Shown here in pieces: positions 1 to 7,615 of a stretch of DNA of 60,312 nt. Source of the stretch: Candidatus Rokuibacteriota bacterium (GTDB taxonomy: Bacteria; Methylomirabilota; Methylomirabilia; Rokubacteriales; CSP1-6). How positions within the stretch are numbered: position 1 is the stretch's first letter; each line of letters starts with the position of its first letter. Made by a program: the position numbers and the translations under genes. Under the pieces are notes generated by a model. It saw nothing but the letters and a program-made list of their open reading frames with translations. It was not told the origin of the DNA and made no database searches. Location: NCBI GenBank assembly GCA_003220315.1, contig QHSA01000132.1, positions 1-60,312 on the forward strand, given 5' to 3'.

Positions 1-1
1 A

Positions 2-262
2 TTAATTGGGGTCCTCGTTTGCGTCCGAACCCTTGCCTACGCGGATCCTCCCGACCCGACCTGGATCGAAGGATTCTGGGAGGACGACGACTATGACGAC
101 GTGGTTTTCTACACCACGTCGTTCAGCGCAACCGAGACCGCTCCCCTTTGCGCCCTTCGGCCGCACTGGACGCAGGTCTGGATCGTTCCTCTGGACGACG
201 AACCGCTCGTTCCCAGTCCGGCGATTCCGCCGCACCCTCCTCGAGGTCCCCCGCTCGCCTGA
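2..262 (+). CDS. C-terminal part of a small secreted protein, 5' end outside the window
   Basis: An open frame enters from the left edge and stops at 260-262, giving 86 visible residues. It begins with a hydrophobic stretch (LIGVLVCVRTLAYA) that looks like the end of a signal peptide, cleaved before DPPDPTWIEGFWEDDDYDDVV. An acidic, aromatic segment and a proline-rich tail follow. No start codon lies in the window. I do not recognise a characterised family; an exported small protein is inferred from the hydrophobic lead and the AYA/DP junction. The hairpin at 281-297 lies just beyond its stop. Confidence 0.5.
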   Translation, partial: LIGVLVCVRTLAYADPPDPTWIEGFWEDDDYDDVVFYTTSFSATETAPLCALRPHWTQVWIVPLDDEPLVPSPAIPPHPPRGPPLA

Positions 263-280
263 GCCTCTGCCGTAGCATGG

Positions 281-297
281 CCGCCGGTCGCCGGCGG
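281..297 (+). terminator. GC-rich hairpin after the first gene
   Basis: CCGCCGG-TCG-CCGGCGG forms a perfect 7-bp stem with a 3-nt loop, 18 nt after the stop of the truncated secreted protein. No T-tract follows, so it may be a weak or factor-assisted terminator or an mRNA 3' end. Confidence 0.3.
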
Positions 298-418
298 GCG
301 TTCTGACCGGTTCCGAACTCGTCGCGTTCGAGCGGCAGGCGCACGTCTGCGATCCGGGCGGCCGTTGCAGCGATCGCGTATGCCCCGACAACGCTCAGTC
401 GGGTAGGGGGGAGGAGCA

Positions 419-573
419 ATGCGTCGACGCATGGCGCTCGGCAAGACGAAGGACGCAGACGTCCTCGAATCGAGGACCGCATGATCGCTCGCATCGTGGC
501 CTTCGCGCTCCACCGGCGCTTCGAGTGGCTGTGGCGCGGGCCGCAATCTTCGACCCGGTCGGAGACCGTGTGA
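419..573 (+). other. two coupled mini-ORFs ahead of the GT39 gene (possible leader or gene remnant)
   Basis: ATG at 419, preceded by GGGGGGAGGAG, opens a 21-codon frame ending at 482-484. That stop overlaps ATG 481, which opens a 30-codon frame (MIARIVAFALHRRFEWLWRG...) ending at 571-573. The second stop in turn overlaps GTG 570 of the GT39 gene. The second peptide's start resembles the amino end of RND efflux pumps, so it could be a gene remnant rather than a functional leader. The rest of 263-524 shows nothing I can support. Confidence 0.2.
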
Positions 574-2018
574 CCGCCACCCCCAGCCCCCAGGTTGATG
601 GTCGATGGCGCAGACGTCTCGCACGTTACGCTGGCCCCTCGATGCTCCTGGCCGTCGGTGTTCTCCTCCTCTTCTTCGATTTCGGCGCCCGCGTCCTGGC
701 GACGAACGATGAGACCAGGTTCCCGATGCTTGCGCGCGACATCGTGGCCCGCGGCGATTGGCTCCTACCGCGTCTCGGCGGGCTCCCACACCTCAACAAG
801 CCCCCGCTCTTTGCCTGGCTCGTCGCGCTGGCCGCGTGGCCGGGCGGCGCGGTCACGCAATCGAGCGCGCTCTGGCCGTCCCTCGTCGCTGCTGTCGGTG
901 TTCTGATCGCGACCTCATGGATCGGCTGGCGACTTTGGAGCAGGGAGATCGGGCTGGCCGCTGGGTTCATCGTGTTGACGACGCATGGCATCTTCACGCT
1001 GGCCCGAGCGCCGATGCCGGACATGATGCTGTGCTTCGTCATCACCGCGGCGATGGCGGCCTTCGTCGCTGCCGAATTCAGTGGCCGTCGGCTCAGTCTG
1101 GCCGTTTTCTATGTTCTGCTTGGCGTCGGCTTCTGGACGAAGGGCCTTGCCGCACTCCTGGCTCTGGCGATCGTTGTCGTCTTCAGCCTCCACCCGGCCA
1201 GGGGGTGGCCGGTGCGGCGGCTGGCTTTGCCCGCCGGCCTCGTCCTTGTCTCGCTGATGATCGCGCCGTGGTTCGTACTCGGCGCCACCTCCGGCGGCGA
1301 GCAATTCGTGCGGGAGATCGTGATGATCGACTGGGTGCTGTGGTATCTGCCGGTCGGCCATTGGAGGTGGCGCGTGATCACGGAGCCGATCGGACAGACG
1401 CTGTCAATTCTGCTCCCGTGGTCACCGCTGCTGCCGTTCGCCGTCGTCTCGGCAGTCGGGATGGAGGCCAAGACGGGGGTGAGGAAGGCCGCCCTCCTCC
1501 TGGTCTGGCTTGGTGTCGTCTTCGTCCTCGTCGGGGCCTCCGCGCAGCAGCGGATGCGGTATTACCTACCCCTTTGTCCCCCGGCCGCCCTGCTCATCGC
1601 GGTGTGGTACCACCAATTGACGCTGCGGCACCGCAAGGTGCTGGGCATGACGATCGCCGCGCTGGTCGTCGCCGGCCTGATCGTGTGGCAGACTGCCGAC
1701 GATGCTCGCCACAATGCCCTCACCAACCTTCGCGCTCTCGATCCGCGCACCGTGAAGGCCGACACGCCGATCTACGCGGTCGACGTGCCGGAACTCGTGC
1801 TCGCCTTCTACCTGGACCGGCCCGTGGTAGCGCTTCATACGGATGCGGCGTCCGCCTCCGACGGTCGGACCCCTCCGATCGGTTACTTCGCCGTGGCCGA
1901 TCGGGTGCTGCCCCGGTGGCTCGACCAGCGCCCCGTCGCGACGATCGCGACCGGAGTGGTGAATGGTCAGGGGTTCTCCGTGTTGGCGCCAGAGTCGTTG
2001 TCGCGCAGGCAGCGCTGA
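570..2018 (+). CDS. ArnT/PMT-like family 39 membrane glycosyltransferase
   Basis: Polytopic membrane protein of about 482 residues. It probably transfers a sugar from a polyprenyl-phosphate donor to an envelope acceptor. The first helix is followed by the extracytoplasmic acidic pair Asp47-Glu48 (NDETRF), the catalytic position of GT39/GT83 enzymes, and by an HLNKPPLFAWL motif typical of ArnT-like proteins. Many hydrophobic helices follow and a soluble tail of about 100 residues closes it. I prefer GTG 570 over the earlier in-frame GTG 525 because GGAG lies 5 nt before it and it overlaps the preceding mini-ORF stop. The acceptor is unknown. The next gene starts 10 nt after the stop, so the two are likely co-transcribed. 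Confidence 0.8.
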   Translation: MTATPSPQVDGRWRRRLARYAGPSMLLAVGVLLLFFDFGARVLATNDETRFPMLARDIVARGDWLLPRLGGLPHLNKPPLFAWLVALAAWPGGAVTQSSALWPSLVAAVGVLIATSWIGWRLWSREIGLAAGFIVLTTHGIFTLARAPMPDMMLCFVITAAMAAFVAAEFSGRRLSLAVFYVLLGVGFWTKGLAALLALAIVVVFSLHPARGWPVRRLALPAGLVLVSLMIAPWFVLGATSGGEQFVREIVMIDWVLWYLPVGHWRWRVITEPIGQTLSILLPWSPLLPFAVVSAVGMEAKTGVRKAALLLVWLGVVFVLVGASAQQRMRYYLPLCPPAALLIAVWYHQLTLRHRKVLGMTIAALVVAGLIVWQTADDARHNALTNLRALDPRTVKADTPIYAVDVPELVLAFYLDRPVVALHTDAASASDGRTPPIGYFAVADRVLPRWLDQRPVATIATGVVNGQGFSVLAPESLSRRQR

Positions 2019-2028
2019 GGATCCGGCC

Positions 2029-3930
2029 ATCTGCGGGCTCGCGGGGTTTCTTCAGAACGGGCCCCACGACGGTCGCCGTCACACGGCGCGGCGAATGGTC
2101 GAGACGCTACGCCATCGCGGTCCCGACAGTGAGGGTTTCTACGTTGACGCCTTCTTCGCGCTGGGCGTTCGACGCCTCAGCATTATCGACCTTGAAACCG
2201 GTGATCAGCCGATCTCCAACGAGGCCGGCACGGTCTGGGGCGCCCTGAACGGCGAGATCTACAACTTCCTGCCGCTCCGCGCTCGTCTCCAGAGCTTGGG
2301 GCATCGTTTTCGCACGCGGTCCGATACCGAGGTCCTCGTGCACGCATACGAGGCGTGGGGCGAAGACTGCGTGCACCATTTCGACGGCATGTTCGCCCTC
2401 GCCATCTGGGACGTCGGGCAGCGTACGCTGTTGCTGGCGCGCGACCGGATGGGCGAGAAGCCGCTCCATTATTACGCGGGATCCGACGCCTTCGTATTTG
2501 GCTCAGAGCTGCGAGCGCTCCTCGAGCATCCGGCCGTGCCGCGTGAGCTGAACCTCGCGAGCTTGGCCCGTTACCTCAGCTTCGAGCACGTTCCCGCACC
2601 CCACTCGATCCTCGCCGGGATCGAGAAGCTCCCTCCAGGCCATCTGCTCACGGTCAGCCCGGGGAGCAAGCCCCGAGTTATTCCGTACTGGGACCTGGCA
2701 TTCGCCCCGGACGAGTCTATAGACGAGGCCGAGTGGGCGCAGGCGCTCAGGCAACAGCTGGAGCGTTCGGTCCGCCACCAGCTCGTCAGTGATGTGCCGC
2801 TCGGGTTGTTCCTGAGTGGTGGGATCGATTCCAGTGCGATTACCGCGATCGCCGCCCAGCTGTGTGACGGTCGCCCGATCAAGACGTTCAGTCTCGGCTT
2901 TGCCGAAGCCAGTTACGATGAGCGGCCTTTCGCACGCACCGTCGCCCGGCACTGCGGCACGGACCATACCGAAGTCGAGTTCTCCTCGAGGGACGCTGCC
3001 CTGCTCCTGGAGAATGTGGGCGATCTGCTCGATGAACCGCTCGTCGACAGCTCGTTTCTGCCGCTCTACCGGCTCTCGGAAGCGGCCCGACGGAGCGTGA
3101 CCGTCGTGCTCAGCGGGGACGGGGGCGACGAGCTCTTCTGCGGGTACCCGACGTTCCTCGCGGATCGCGGGGCGCGATGGGCGCAGGGGCTGCCGCTGTG
3201 GGTGCTGAGCGCGGCGGCTCGTGCGGTGAGCCGTTTGCCACCCTCGCCACGGTACGGCAGCGTCGAGTTTCTCCTGAAGCAGTTCTTCCGGGGTCTTCCG
3301 TTTCCTCCAGAGGTCCGTACCCAACTCCTGCTGGGGGGGCTCACGCCTTCGGAGCGGTCGACCCTCGTCTCGGAGGGCGTGCGCGCGGCAGGCATCGAGT
3401 GTGAGCCCTTCGACGAGCTGGCTATGACCGTCGGCGAGGCGCCGGGGTTGGCCCCGATTGATCGTCTGATCTATCAGCACTGCAAGTTCTATCTCGCTGG
3501 CCAGAACCTGGTGACGGTGGACCGAGCCAGCATGGCGTGTGGCCTCGAGGTCCGGGCCCCCTTCCTCGATCGGGCCCTCGTCGAGCTAGCAGGTCGCATC
3601 CCACCCCAACTCAAGCTGGTCGGGTGGCAGACCAAATATATTCTGAAGCGTGCCCTTCGCGACCTACTCCCAAAAGCGATCCTCGTCCGCCGGAAGCAGG
3701 GGTTCGGCGTCCCTATTGGTCTGTGGTTGCGCGGTCCACTGCGGTGTGCGCTCCAGGAGCGCCTGGCACCAGAGCGAGTGGCGCGTCTCGGTCTCTTCAA
3801 TCCCGAAGCCACAACTCGGCTCATGACTGAACATCTCAATGGGGCGAGAGATCACAAGAAGGTTCTCTGGGCGCTCCTCATGTTCGATGCCTGGCGCGAG
3901 CGATACCTACCAGGTGCTCGGTGGGGTTGA
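2029..3930 (+). CDS. asnB: glutamine-dependent asparagine synthetase-type amidotransferase (AsnB-like), apparent ATC start
   Basis: A class II glutamine amidotransferase joined to an asparagine synthetase ATP-PPi domain, about 633 residues. It would hydrolyse glutamine at an N-terminal Cys and pass ammonia to an adenylated carboxylate. The family starts Met-Cys-Gly; here the frame reads ATC-TGC-GGG at 2029, with GAGG at 2017-2020 eight nt upstream. The nearest ordinary start in frame, ATG 1963, lies inside the upstream gene and would add 22 residues before the nucleophilic Cys. RHRGPD and LNGEIYN mark the glutaminase, SGGIDSS (263-269) the PP-loop, and a GDGGDELF motif is present. The neighbour is a glycosyltransferase, so it may modify a surface glycan or peptide instead of making free asparagine. 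Confidence 0.85.
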   Translation: MCGLAGFLQNGPHDGRRHTARRMVETLRHRGPDSEGFYVDAFFALGVRRLSIIDLETGDQPISNEAGTVWGALNGEIYNFLPLRARLQSLGHRFRTRSDTEVLVHAYEAWGEDCVHHFDGMFALAIWDVGQRTLLLARDRMGEKPLHYYAGSDAFVFGSELRALLEHPAVPRELNLASLARYLSFEHVPAPHSILAGIEKLPPGHLLTVSPGSKPRVIPYWDLAFAPDESIDEAEWAQALRQQLERSVRHQLVSDVPLGLFLSGGIDSSAITAIAAQLCDGRPIKTFSLGFAEASYDERPFARTVARHCGTDHTEVEFSSRDAALLLENVGDLLDEPLVDSSFLPLYRLSEAARRSVTVVLSGDGGDELFCGYPTFLADRGARWAQGLPLWVLSAAARAVSRLPPSPRYGSVEFLLKQFFRGLPFPPEVRTQLLLGGLTPSERSTLVSEGVRAAGIECEPFDELAMTVGEAPGLAPIDRLIYQHCKFYLAGQNLVTVDRASMACGLEVRAPFLDRALVELAGRIPPQLKLVGWQTKYILKRALRDLLPKAILVRRKQGFGVPIGLWLRGPLRCALQERLAPERVARLGLFNPEATTRLMTEHLNGARDHKKVLWALLMFDAWRERYLPGARWG

Positions 3931-3932
3931 GC

Positions 3933-3948
3933 TGTGACCGATGTCACA
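3933..3948. promoter_or_regulatory. CRP/FNR-type palindrome TGTGA-N6-TCACA
   Basis: TGTGACCGATGTCACA matches the CRP half-site arrangement exactly and starts 2 nt after the asnB stop. It lies about 225 nt before the first small Cys-pair gene and could equally fold into a short 3'-end hairpin. No regulator gene is in the window. Confidence 0.3.
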
Positions 3949-4004
3949 GGAGTCGTGATCCAACGGGACATTGCACCTGCTGGAGTCCTTCACGCCTGCC
4001 ACAG

Positions 4005-4021
4005 ATAGTTCCAGGAATTAT
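4005..4021. promoter_or_regulatory. near-perfect 17-bp palindrome, possible operator
   Basis: ATAGTTCC-A-GGAATTAT is a dyad with one mismatched pair. It sits in the comparatively AT-richer non-coding stretch 3931-4173, the only gene-free region between asnB and the tandem small genes. No convincing -35/-10 pair is visible there. Confidence 0.2.
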
Positions 4022-4173
4022 TGTGCCCTTCGACCGCGTAAAGAGACCGAGCCGCGGACCGAGGTGCCATCCCTGCCGGATCGAGTTGCCACTCTGTCCC
4101 TTATGGGTTGGGACTAGTGTCGAATATTGCAAGGTTCCGGGGTCGTGGCACGGCCCCTGCTTCACCGATGGCC

Positions 4174-4359
4174 ATGACTGTCTGGATCTTCCTCACCTGG
4201 ATCTGGGTGCCCTCTGGATGGGGGCCGGTCCCCCTGTCCAAGAGCGTCATGGGCCCCTACCCGACGGTGGCCGTGTGTGAAGCCGCGCGCAGCGAGATCC
4301 TCAGCGTCGCCGATGACGACTGGCGGGTGTATGTCGGCCAGTGCCGGAAGAAGGAATGA
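4174..4359 (+). CDS. small exported Cys-pair protein, copy 1
   Basis: A 61-residue protein. It has a hydrophobic, Trp-rich start (MTVWIFLTWIWV), then a GPYPT motif, Cys-Glu-Ala-Ala-Arg, and a second Cys about 21 residues later near the carboxyl end. The next gene repeats this pattern, so the two are tandem paralogs. The start ATG 4174 was chosen by alignment with copy 2; ATG 4168 is an alternative. The two cysteines probably form a disulfide outside the cytoplasm. The function is unknown and I do not recognise a named family. Confidence 0.5.
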   Translation: MTVWIFLTWIWVPSGWGPVPLSKSVMGPYPTVAVCEAARSEILSVADDDWRVYVGQCRKKE

Positions 4360-4589
4360 CTATCTGGACCTTCGCGATGTGGTCGCTCCTGGCCTGGTCG
4401 GGTCCCTGGGAGGCGCACGGCGACGTGGGGCCGTTTCCGACGCGTGAGTCCTGCCAGGTCGCACGCGAGACAGTCTACGCGCTCCAGGATCCATATCAGG
4501 ACAAGCTCTTCCTCGGACCGTGTCGGCTTGCGGACGTAAGGGTCGCGCGACGCCATCGGCTCGGACACGAAGTCAGCGAAGAGCAGTAA
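4356..4589 (+). CDS. small exported Cys-pair protein, copy 2
   Basis: A 77-residue paralog of the preceding gene: MTIWTFAMWSLLAW, then GPFPT, Cys-Gln-Val-Ala-Arg, and a second Cys 22 residues further on in LGPC. It adds a basic tail of about 20 residues that copy 1 lacks. Its ATG overlaps the stop of copy 1 (ATGA at 4356-4359), and GGAAGAAGGA just upstream can serve as ribosome binding site, so the two are translationally coupled. Shared residues at the same spacing, with different sequence between them, argue for two real genes. Confidence 0.55.
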   Translation: MTIWTFAMWSLLAWSGPWEAHGDVGPFPTRESCQVARETVYALQDPYQDKLFLGPCRLADVRVARRHRLGHEVSEEQ

Positions 4590-4658
4590 GCACGGACAGA
4601 AGCCGTTCAGTCCGCCTCCCGTTCGTGGCGAGGCGCCCGTACCCGATCCCGACGAGCG

Positions 4659-5261
4659 TCACTCCGCCAGCGCCTTGAGGTAGGCCGCGGCGTCCATGAC
4701 GGTGACGTACATCCCCATGCCGCGCAGCGACGCCAGGTGCAGCTCCTCGTCGAAGGCGGCGACGCAGTCCTCGAGGATGACGACGGAGAAGTCGCGGATC
4801 ATCGCGTCGCGCGCGGTGCCTTCGACGCCGCCGTGGGTGACAATCCCCGTGAGGACGACGGTGTCGATCTCGAGCGAGCGCAGGAGCACCTCGAGCGGCG
4901 TACCGTGGAACGCAGAGAAGCGGGGCTTGTCGAGCTCGTAGTCCACCGGGCCCAGCTCGGGGATCAGCTCGCGGCCGCGGTCGCCCAGACGGAAGCCCGT
5001 CGTCCGGAGAAAGGGGCGCGCCTTGACGATGTGGTCGAGACCGAGCGGCGCGCCGGCGGGCGAGGTGTACACCGTGAACTTGGACGCGAAGATCGGCACG
5101 TGGGCGGCCCGGCTCGCGGCCGCGACGCGCGCGATCGTCGTGATGATCCCGCGGAGTCGGGACACCGGGAGCCCGTGACGCGCGTAGACGCCGTCCGGGT
5201 CCAGGAAATCGCGCTGGAGGTCGAGCAGGAGGAGGGCGGTGGAGCCCCGGCTGATCGTCAT
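4659..5261 (-). CDS. isochorismatase-fold hydrolase lacking the usual nucleophilic Cys
   Basis: A 200-residue protein with the cysteine-hydrolase fold. Asp14 (LLLDLQRDF) and Lys112 (DKPRFSAF) are the expected acid and lysine of the triad. The nucleophile loop reads VTHGGVEGTARDA, with Gly145 where amidohydrolases of the family have Cys. True isochorismatases also depart from Cys at this position, so the enzyme may act on a vinyl ether or another substrate, or be inactive as an amidase. It diverges from the hydantoinase-like gene with only 18 nt between start codons. The two might therefore share a pathway in which a cyclic ureide is opened and the carbamoyl product cleaved. That pathway is inference, and the missing Cys weakens it. 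Confidence 0.8.
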   Translation of the reverse strand: MTISRGSTALLLLDLQRDFLDPDGVYARHGLPVSRLRGIITTIARVAAASRAAHVPIFASKFTVYTSPAGAPLGLDHIVKARPFLRTTGFRLGDRGRELIPELGPVDYELDKPRFSAFHGTPLEVLLRSLEIDTVVLTGIVTHGGVEGTARDAMIRDFSVVILEDCVAAFDEELHLASLRGMGMYVTVMDAAAYLKALAE

Positions 5262-5279
5262 GATGGTATAGTCTGCCCC
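5262..5279. promoter_or_regulatory. 18-bp divergent promoter with extended -10 (leaderless arrangement)
   Basis: On the + strand, TG-G-TATAGT (TATAGT at 5267-5272, TG at 5264-5265) lies 7 nt before ATG 5280, so transcription should start at or next to the start codon. On the - strand the same TATA core lies 5-7 nt before the ATG at 5261. There is no room for a ribosome binding site on either side. Confidence 0.5.
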
Positions 5280-6722
5280 ATGCCGCGCTACGACACGGCC
5301 GTGCTCAACGGCACCGTCATCATGCCCTACGTCGGTCCCCTCCGCTGCGATATCGGTGTCCGCGACGGTCGCGTCGCCGCGCTCGCCGACCGGATCGCGC
5401 CCGGGGATGCGTCCGACGTCGTGGACGCGCGTGGTCGCCTCGTCCTTCCGGGGGCGGTCGACTCGCACTTTCACATCGGCATCTACCGTGACCTCGCCGC
5501 CGACGCGACGAGCGAGACCGCCTCCGCGCTCGCGGGTGGCGTCACGACGGTGCTGAGCTACTTCAGGACGGGCCAGCACTACCTCAACAAGAGTGGTCCG
5601 TATCGCACGATCTTTCCCGAGGTCGTCGCCGCCACGGCGGGCCACGCATACACGGACTTCGGCTACCACCTCGGCATCATGACGTCGGAGCAGCTCGACG
5701 AGGTCGACTGGCTGGTCGGCGAACAGGGAGTCGGCTCGTTCAAGTACTACATGTTCTACAAGGGGCTGAACCTCACGTCGGACTCGACGCGCGGTAGCGC
5801 CTATACAATGTCCGACGCGTACGACCTGGGTCACCTCTACCTCCTGATGCGTCGGGTGGCCTCCGCGTCGGCGGGGAACGGCGCGCGTGGGCGTGTCTCG
5901 CTCAGCCTCCACTGCGAGCAGGCCGAGCTCATCCGCGTCTTCATCGAGGAAGTGAGACGCTCGGGGCCGGGCGGCCTCGAGGGCTACCATCGCGCCCGCC
6001 CACCGCTGACCGAGCGGTTGTCGATCGCCGAGGCGATGGTGCTGGCCGACGCGACGCGCTGCCCCGTCAACCTGCTCCACCTCTCGAGCGTAGAGGCTCT
6101 CGCGGCGGCCGCGCAGGGACGACGCGAGTTCCCGCACCTCGACATCCGGCTCGAAACGACGCTGCACCACCTGGCGCTCACGCACGCCACGGCGCACGGG
6201 ATTCTGGGCAAGGTCAACCCGCCGATCCGGACGGAGGCCGACCGCGAGGCGCTCTGGGACGCGGTCGTGCGGGGGAGCATCGACACGGTGGTGAGCGACC
6301 ACGCGTGCTGCGCCGAGGCGGACAAGGGCGAGGATCTCTGGAAGGCGCTCCCGGGGTTCGGTGGCACCGCGCTCCTCTATCCCTACCTCGTCTCGGAGGG
6401 TCACGCCAAACGCGGTCTCGGGCTCGCGCGCGTCGTCGAGCTCGCGAGCGCCAACCCCGCGCGCGCCTTCGGCCTCTATCCGAAGAAGGGGACCCTCGCC
6501 GTCGGCAGCGACGCCGACCTCGTCGTGCTCGATCCCGACCGCGAGCAGGTCGTCACCCCGGACGCCCTGCACTCGGCGCAGGACTTCACGCCGTTCGCCG
6601 GTATGCGCGTCCGCGGCTGGCCCACCCACACGATCCTCCGCGGCCGCGTCGTCTTCCACGACGGGCGCGTGTGGGGCCGGCCCGGGGGCGAGTACGTGAA
6701 GCGCCCCGCCCCGCATTCCTAG
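5280..6722 (+). CDS. dihydropyrimidinase / hydantoinase-like cyclic amidohydrolase
   Basis: A 480-residue member of the amidohydrolase superfamily, which hydrolyses a cyclic amide with two bridged metal ions. The full ligand set is visible: His63-x-His65 (DSHFHIG), Lys155 (GSFKYYMF) as the carboxylated lysine, His211 (SLHCEQ), His267 (LLHLSS) and Asp340 (VVSDHACC). The length and the closing region ('LGLYPKKGTLAVGSDADLVV'-like) fit D-hydantoinase, dihydropyrimidinase or allantoinase; I cannot separate these by eye. ATG 5280 is set by the conserved amino end (VLNGTVIMPYVG). The protease gene begins 16 nt after the stop and is probably co-transcribed. Confidence 0.85.
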   Translation: MPRYDTAVLNGTVIMPYVGPLRCDIGVRDGRVAALADRIAPGDASDVVDARGRLVLPGAVDSHFHIGIYRDLAADATSETASALAGGVTTVLSYFRTGQHYLNKSGPYRTIFPEVVAATAGHAYTDFGYHLGIMTSEQLDEVDWLVGEQGVGSFKYYMFYKGLNLTSDSTRGSAYTMSDAYDLGHLYLLMRRVASASAGNGARGRVSLSLHCEQAELIRVFIEEVRRSGPGGLEGYHRARPPLTERLSIAEAMVLADATRCPVNLLHLSSVEALAAAAQGRREFPHLDIRLETTLHHLALTHATAHGILGKVNPPIRTEADREALWDAVVRGSIDTVVSDHACCAEADKGEDLWKALPGFGGTALLYPYLVSEGHAKRGLGLARVVELASANPARAFGLYPKKGTLAVGSDADLVVLDPDREQVVTPDALHSAQDFTPFAGMRVRGWPTHTILRGRVVFHDGRVWGRPGGEYVKRPAPHS

Positions 6723-6738
6723 CGGGGGCGGCGGACCG

Positions 6739-7581
6739 ATGGCGATGGGCTTCAGCGACGTCCTGTGGGTCTTCCTCATGGTCACAGCGCTCCAGCCGAT
6801 CCTGAAGCAGAAGCTCCTGGAGATGCGACGGCTGCGGCTCCTCGTCCAGCTCGAGAAGCGGCGCGGGAGCCGCGTGATCGCGCTCGTCCACCGGCAGGAG
6901 ACGATGAGCATCCTCGGCTTTCCGCTCATGCGCTACATCGACGTCAACGACTCCGAGGAGGTGCTGCGGGCGATCAAGCTCACGGACACGAGCCGGCCGA
7001 TCGACCTCATCATGCACACTCCCGGGGGGCTCGTGCTTGCCGCGGGGCAGATCGCCAACGCCCTCCGCCGCCACGAGGCCAAGGTCACCGTGTTCGTTCC
7101 CCACTATGCGATGTCGGGGGGCACCTTGATCGCACTCGCGGCCGACGAGATCGTGATGGACCACAACGCGGTCCTGGGGCCCGTGGACCCCCAGGTCGGG
7201 CAGTCTCCCGCCGCCTCGGTGCTGACGGTGCTGGAGCGGAAGGAGGCCAAGGACATCGACGACCAGACGCTGATTCTTGCCGACATCGCTCGGAAGGCGC
7301 TCGCGCAGATGCGGACGACGGTGCGCGAGCTCCTCGCCGCCCGGATGCCCCCCGCGCAGGCGGACGCGCTCGCCGACAAGCTCTCGCGCGGCGGCTGGAC
7401 CCACGACTATCCAATCACCGCGGAAGAGGCGAAGGCCCTCGGGCTTCCCGTGAGCACGGACGTGCCCGAGGAGATCTACGAGTTCATGAGCCTCTTCCCG
7501 CAGCCGACGCGCACGCGGCCCTCGGTGGAGTACATCCCGATCCCCTACCGCGGTCGGCAGGGTCCCCAGAGCGGCGGATAG
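6739..7581 (+). CDS. ClpP-fold membrane-anchored serine protease (SDH family)
   Basis: A 280-residue protein with one amino-terminal hydrophobic segment (about residues 5-22) and a soluble ClpP/crotonase-like domain. MHTPGG resembles the oxyanion Gly-Gly turn, and YAMSGGTLIALAADEIVMD carries the likely catalytic Ser in the SppA/SDH pattern. GPVDPQ follows, as in SDH_sah proteins. A role in degrading membrane proteins or signal peptides is inferred from the family. Two ATG codons are possible (6739 and 6745). Confidence 0.75.
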   Translation: MAMGFSDVLWVFLMVTALQPILKQKLLEMRRLRLLVQLEKRRGSRVIALVHRQETMSILGFPLMRYIDVNDSEEVLRAIKLTDTSRPIDLIMHTPGGLVLAAGQIANALRRHEAKVTVFVPHYAMSGGTLIALAADEIVMDHNAVLGPVDPQVGQSPAASVLTVLERKEAKDIDDQTLILADIARKALAQMRTTVRELLAARMPPAQADALADKLSRGGWTHDYPITAEEAKALGLPVSTDVPEEIYEFMSLFPQPTRTRPSVEYIPIPYRGRQGPQSGG

Positions 7582-7615
7582 GGCCGGAGGAGTCTCTGCG
7601 AGGCGGGAGCGCTCC

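Noticed and set aside
3921-4280. A 119-codon + frame between asnB and the Cys-pair genes
   Set aside because: It overlaps asnB and copy 1 in another frame, has no ribosome binding site and no recognisable sequence pattern. The paralogy of the two small genes supports their frame instead.
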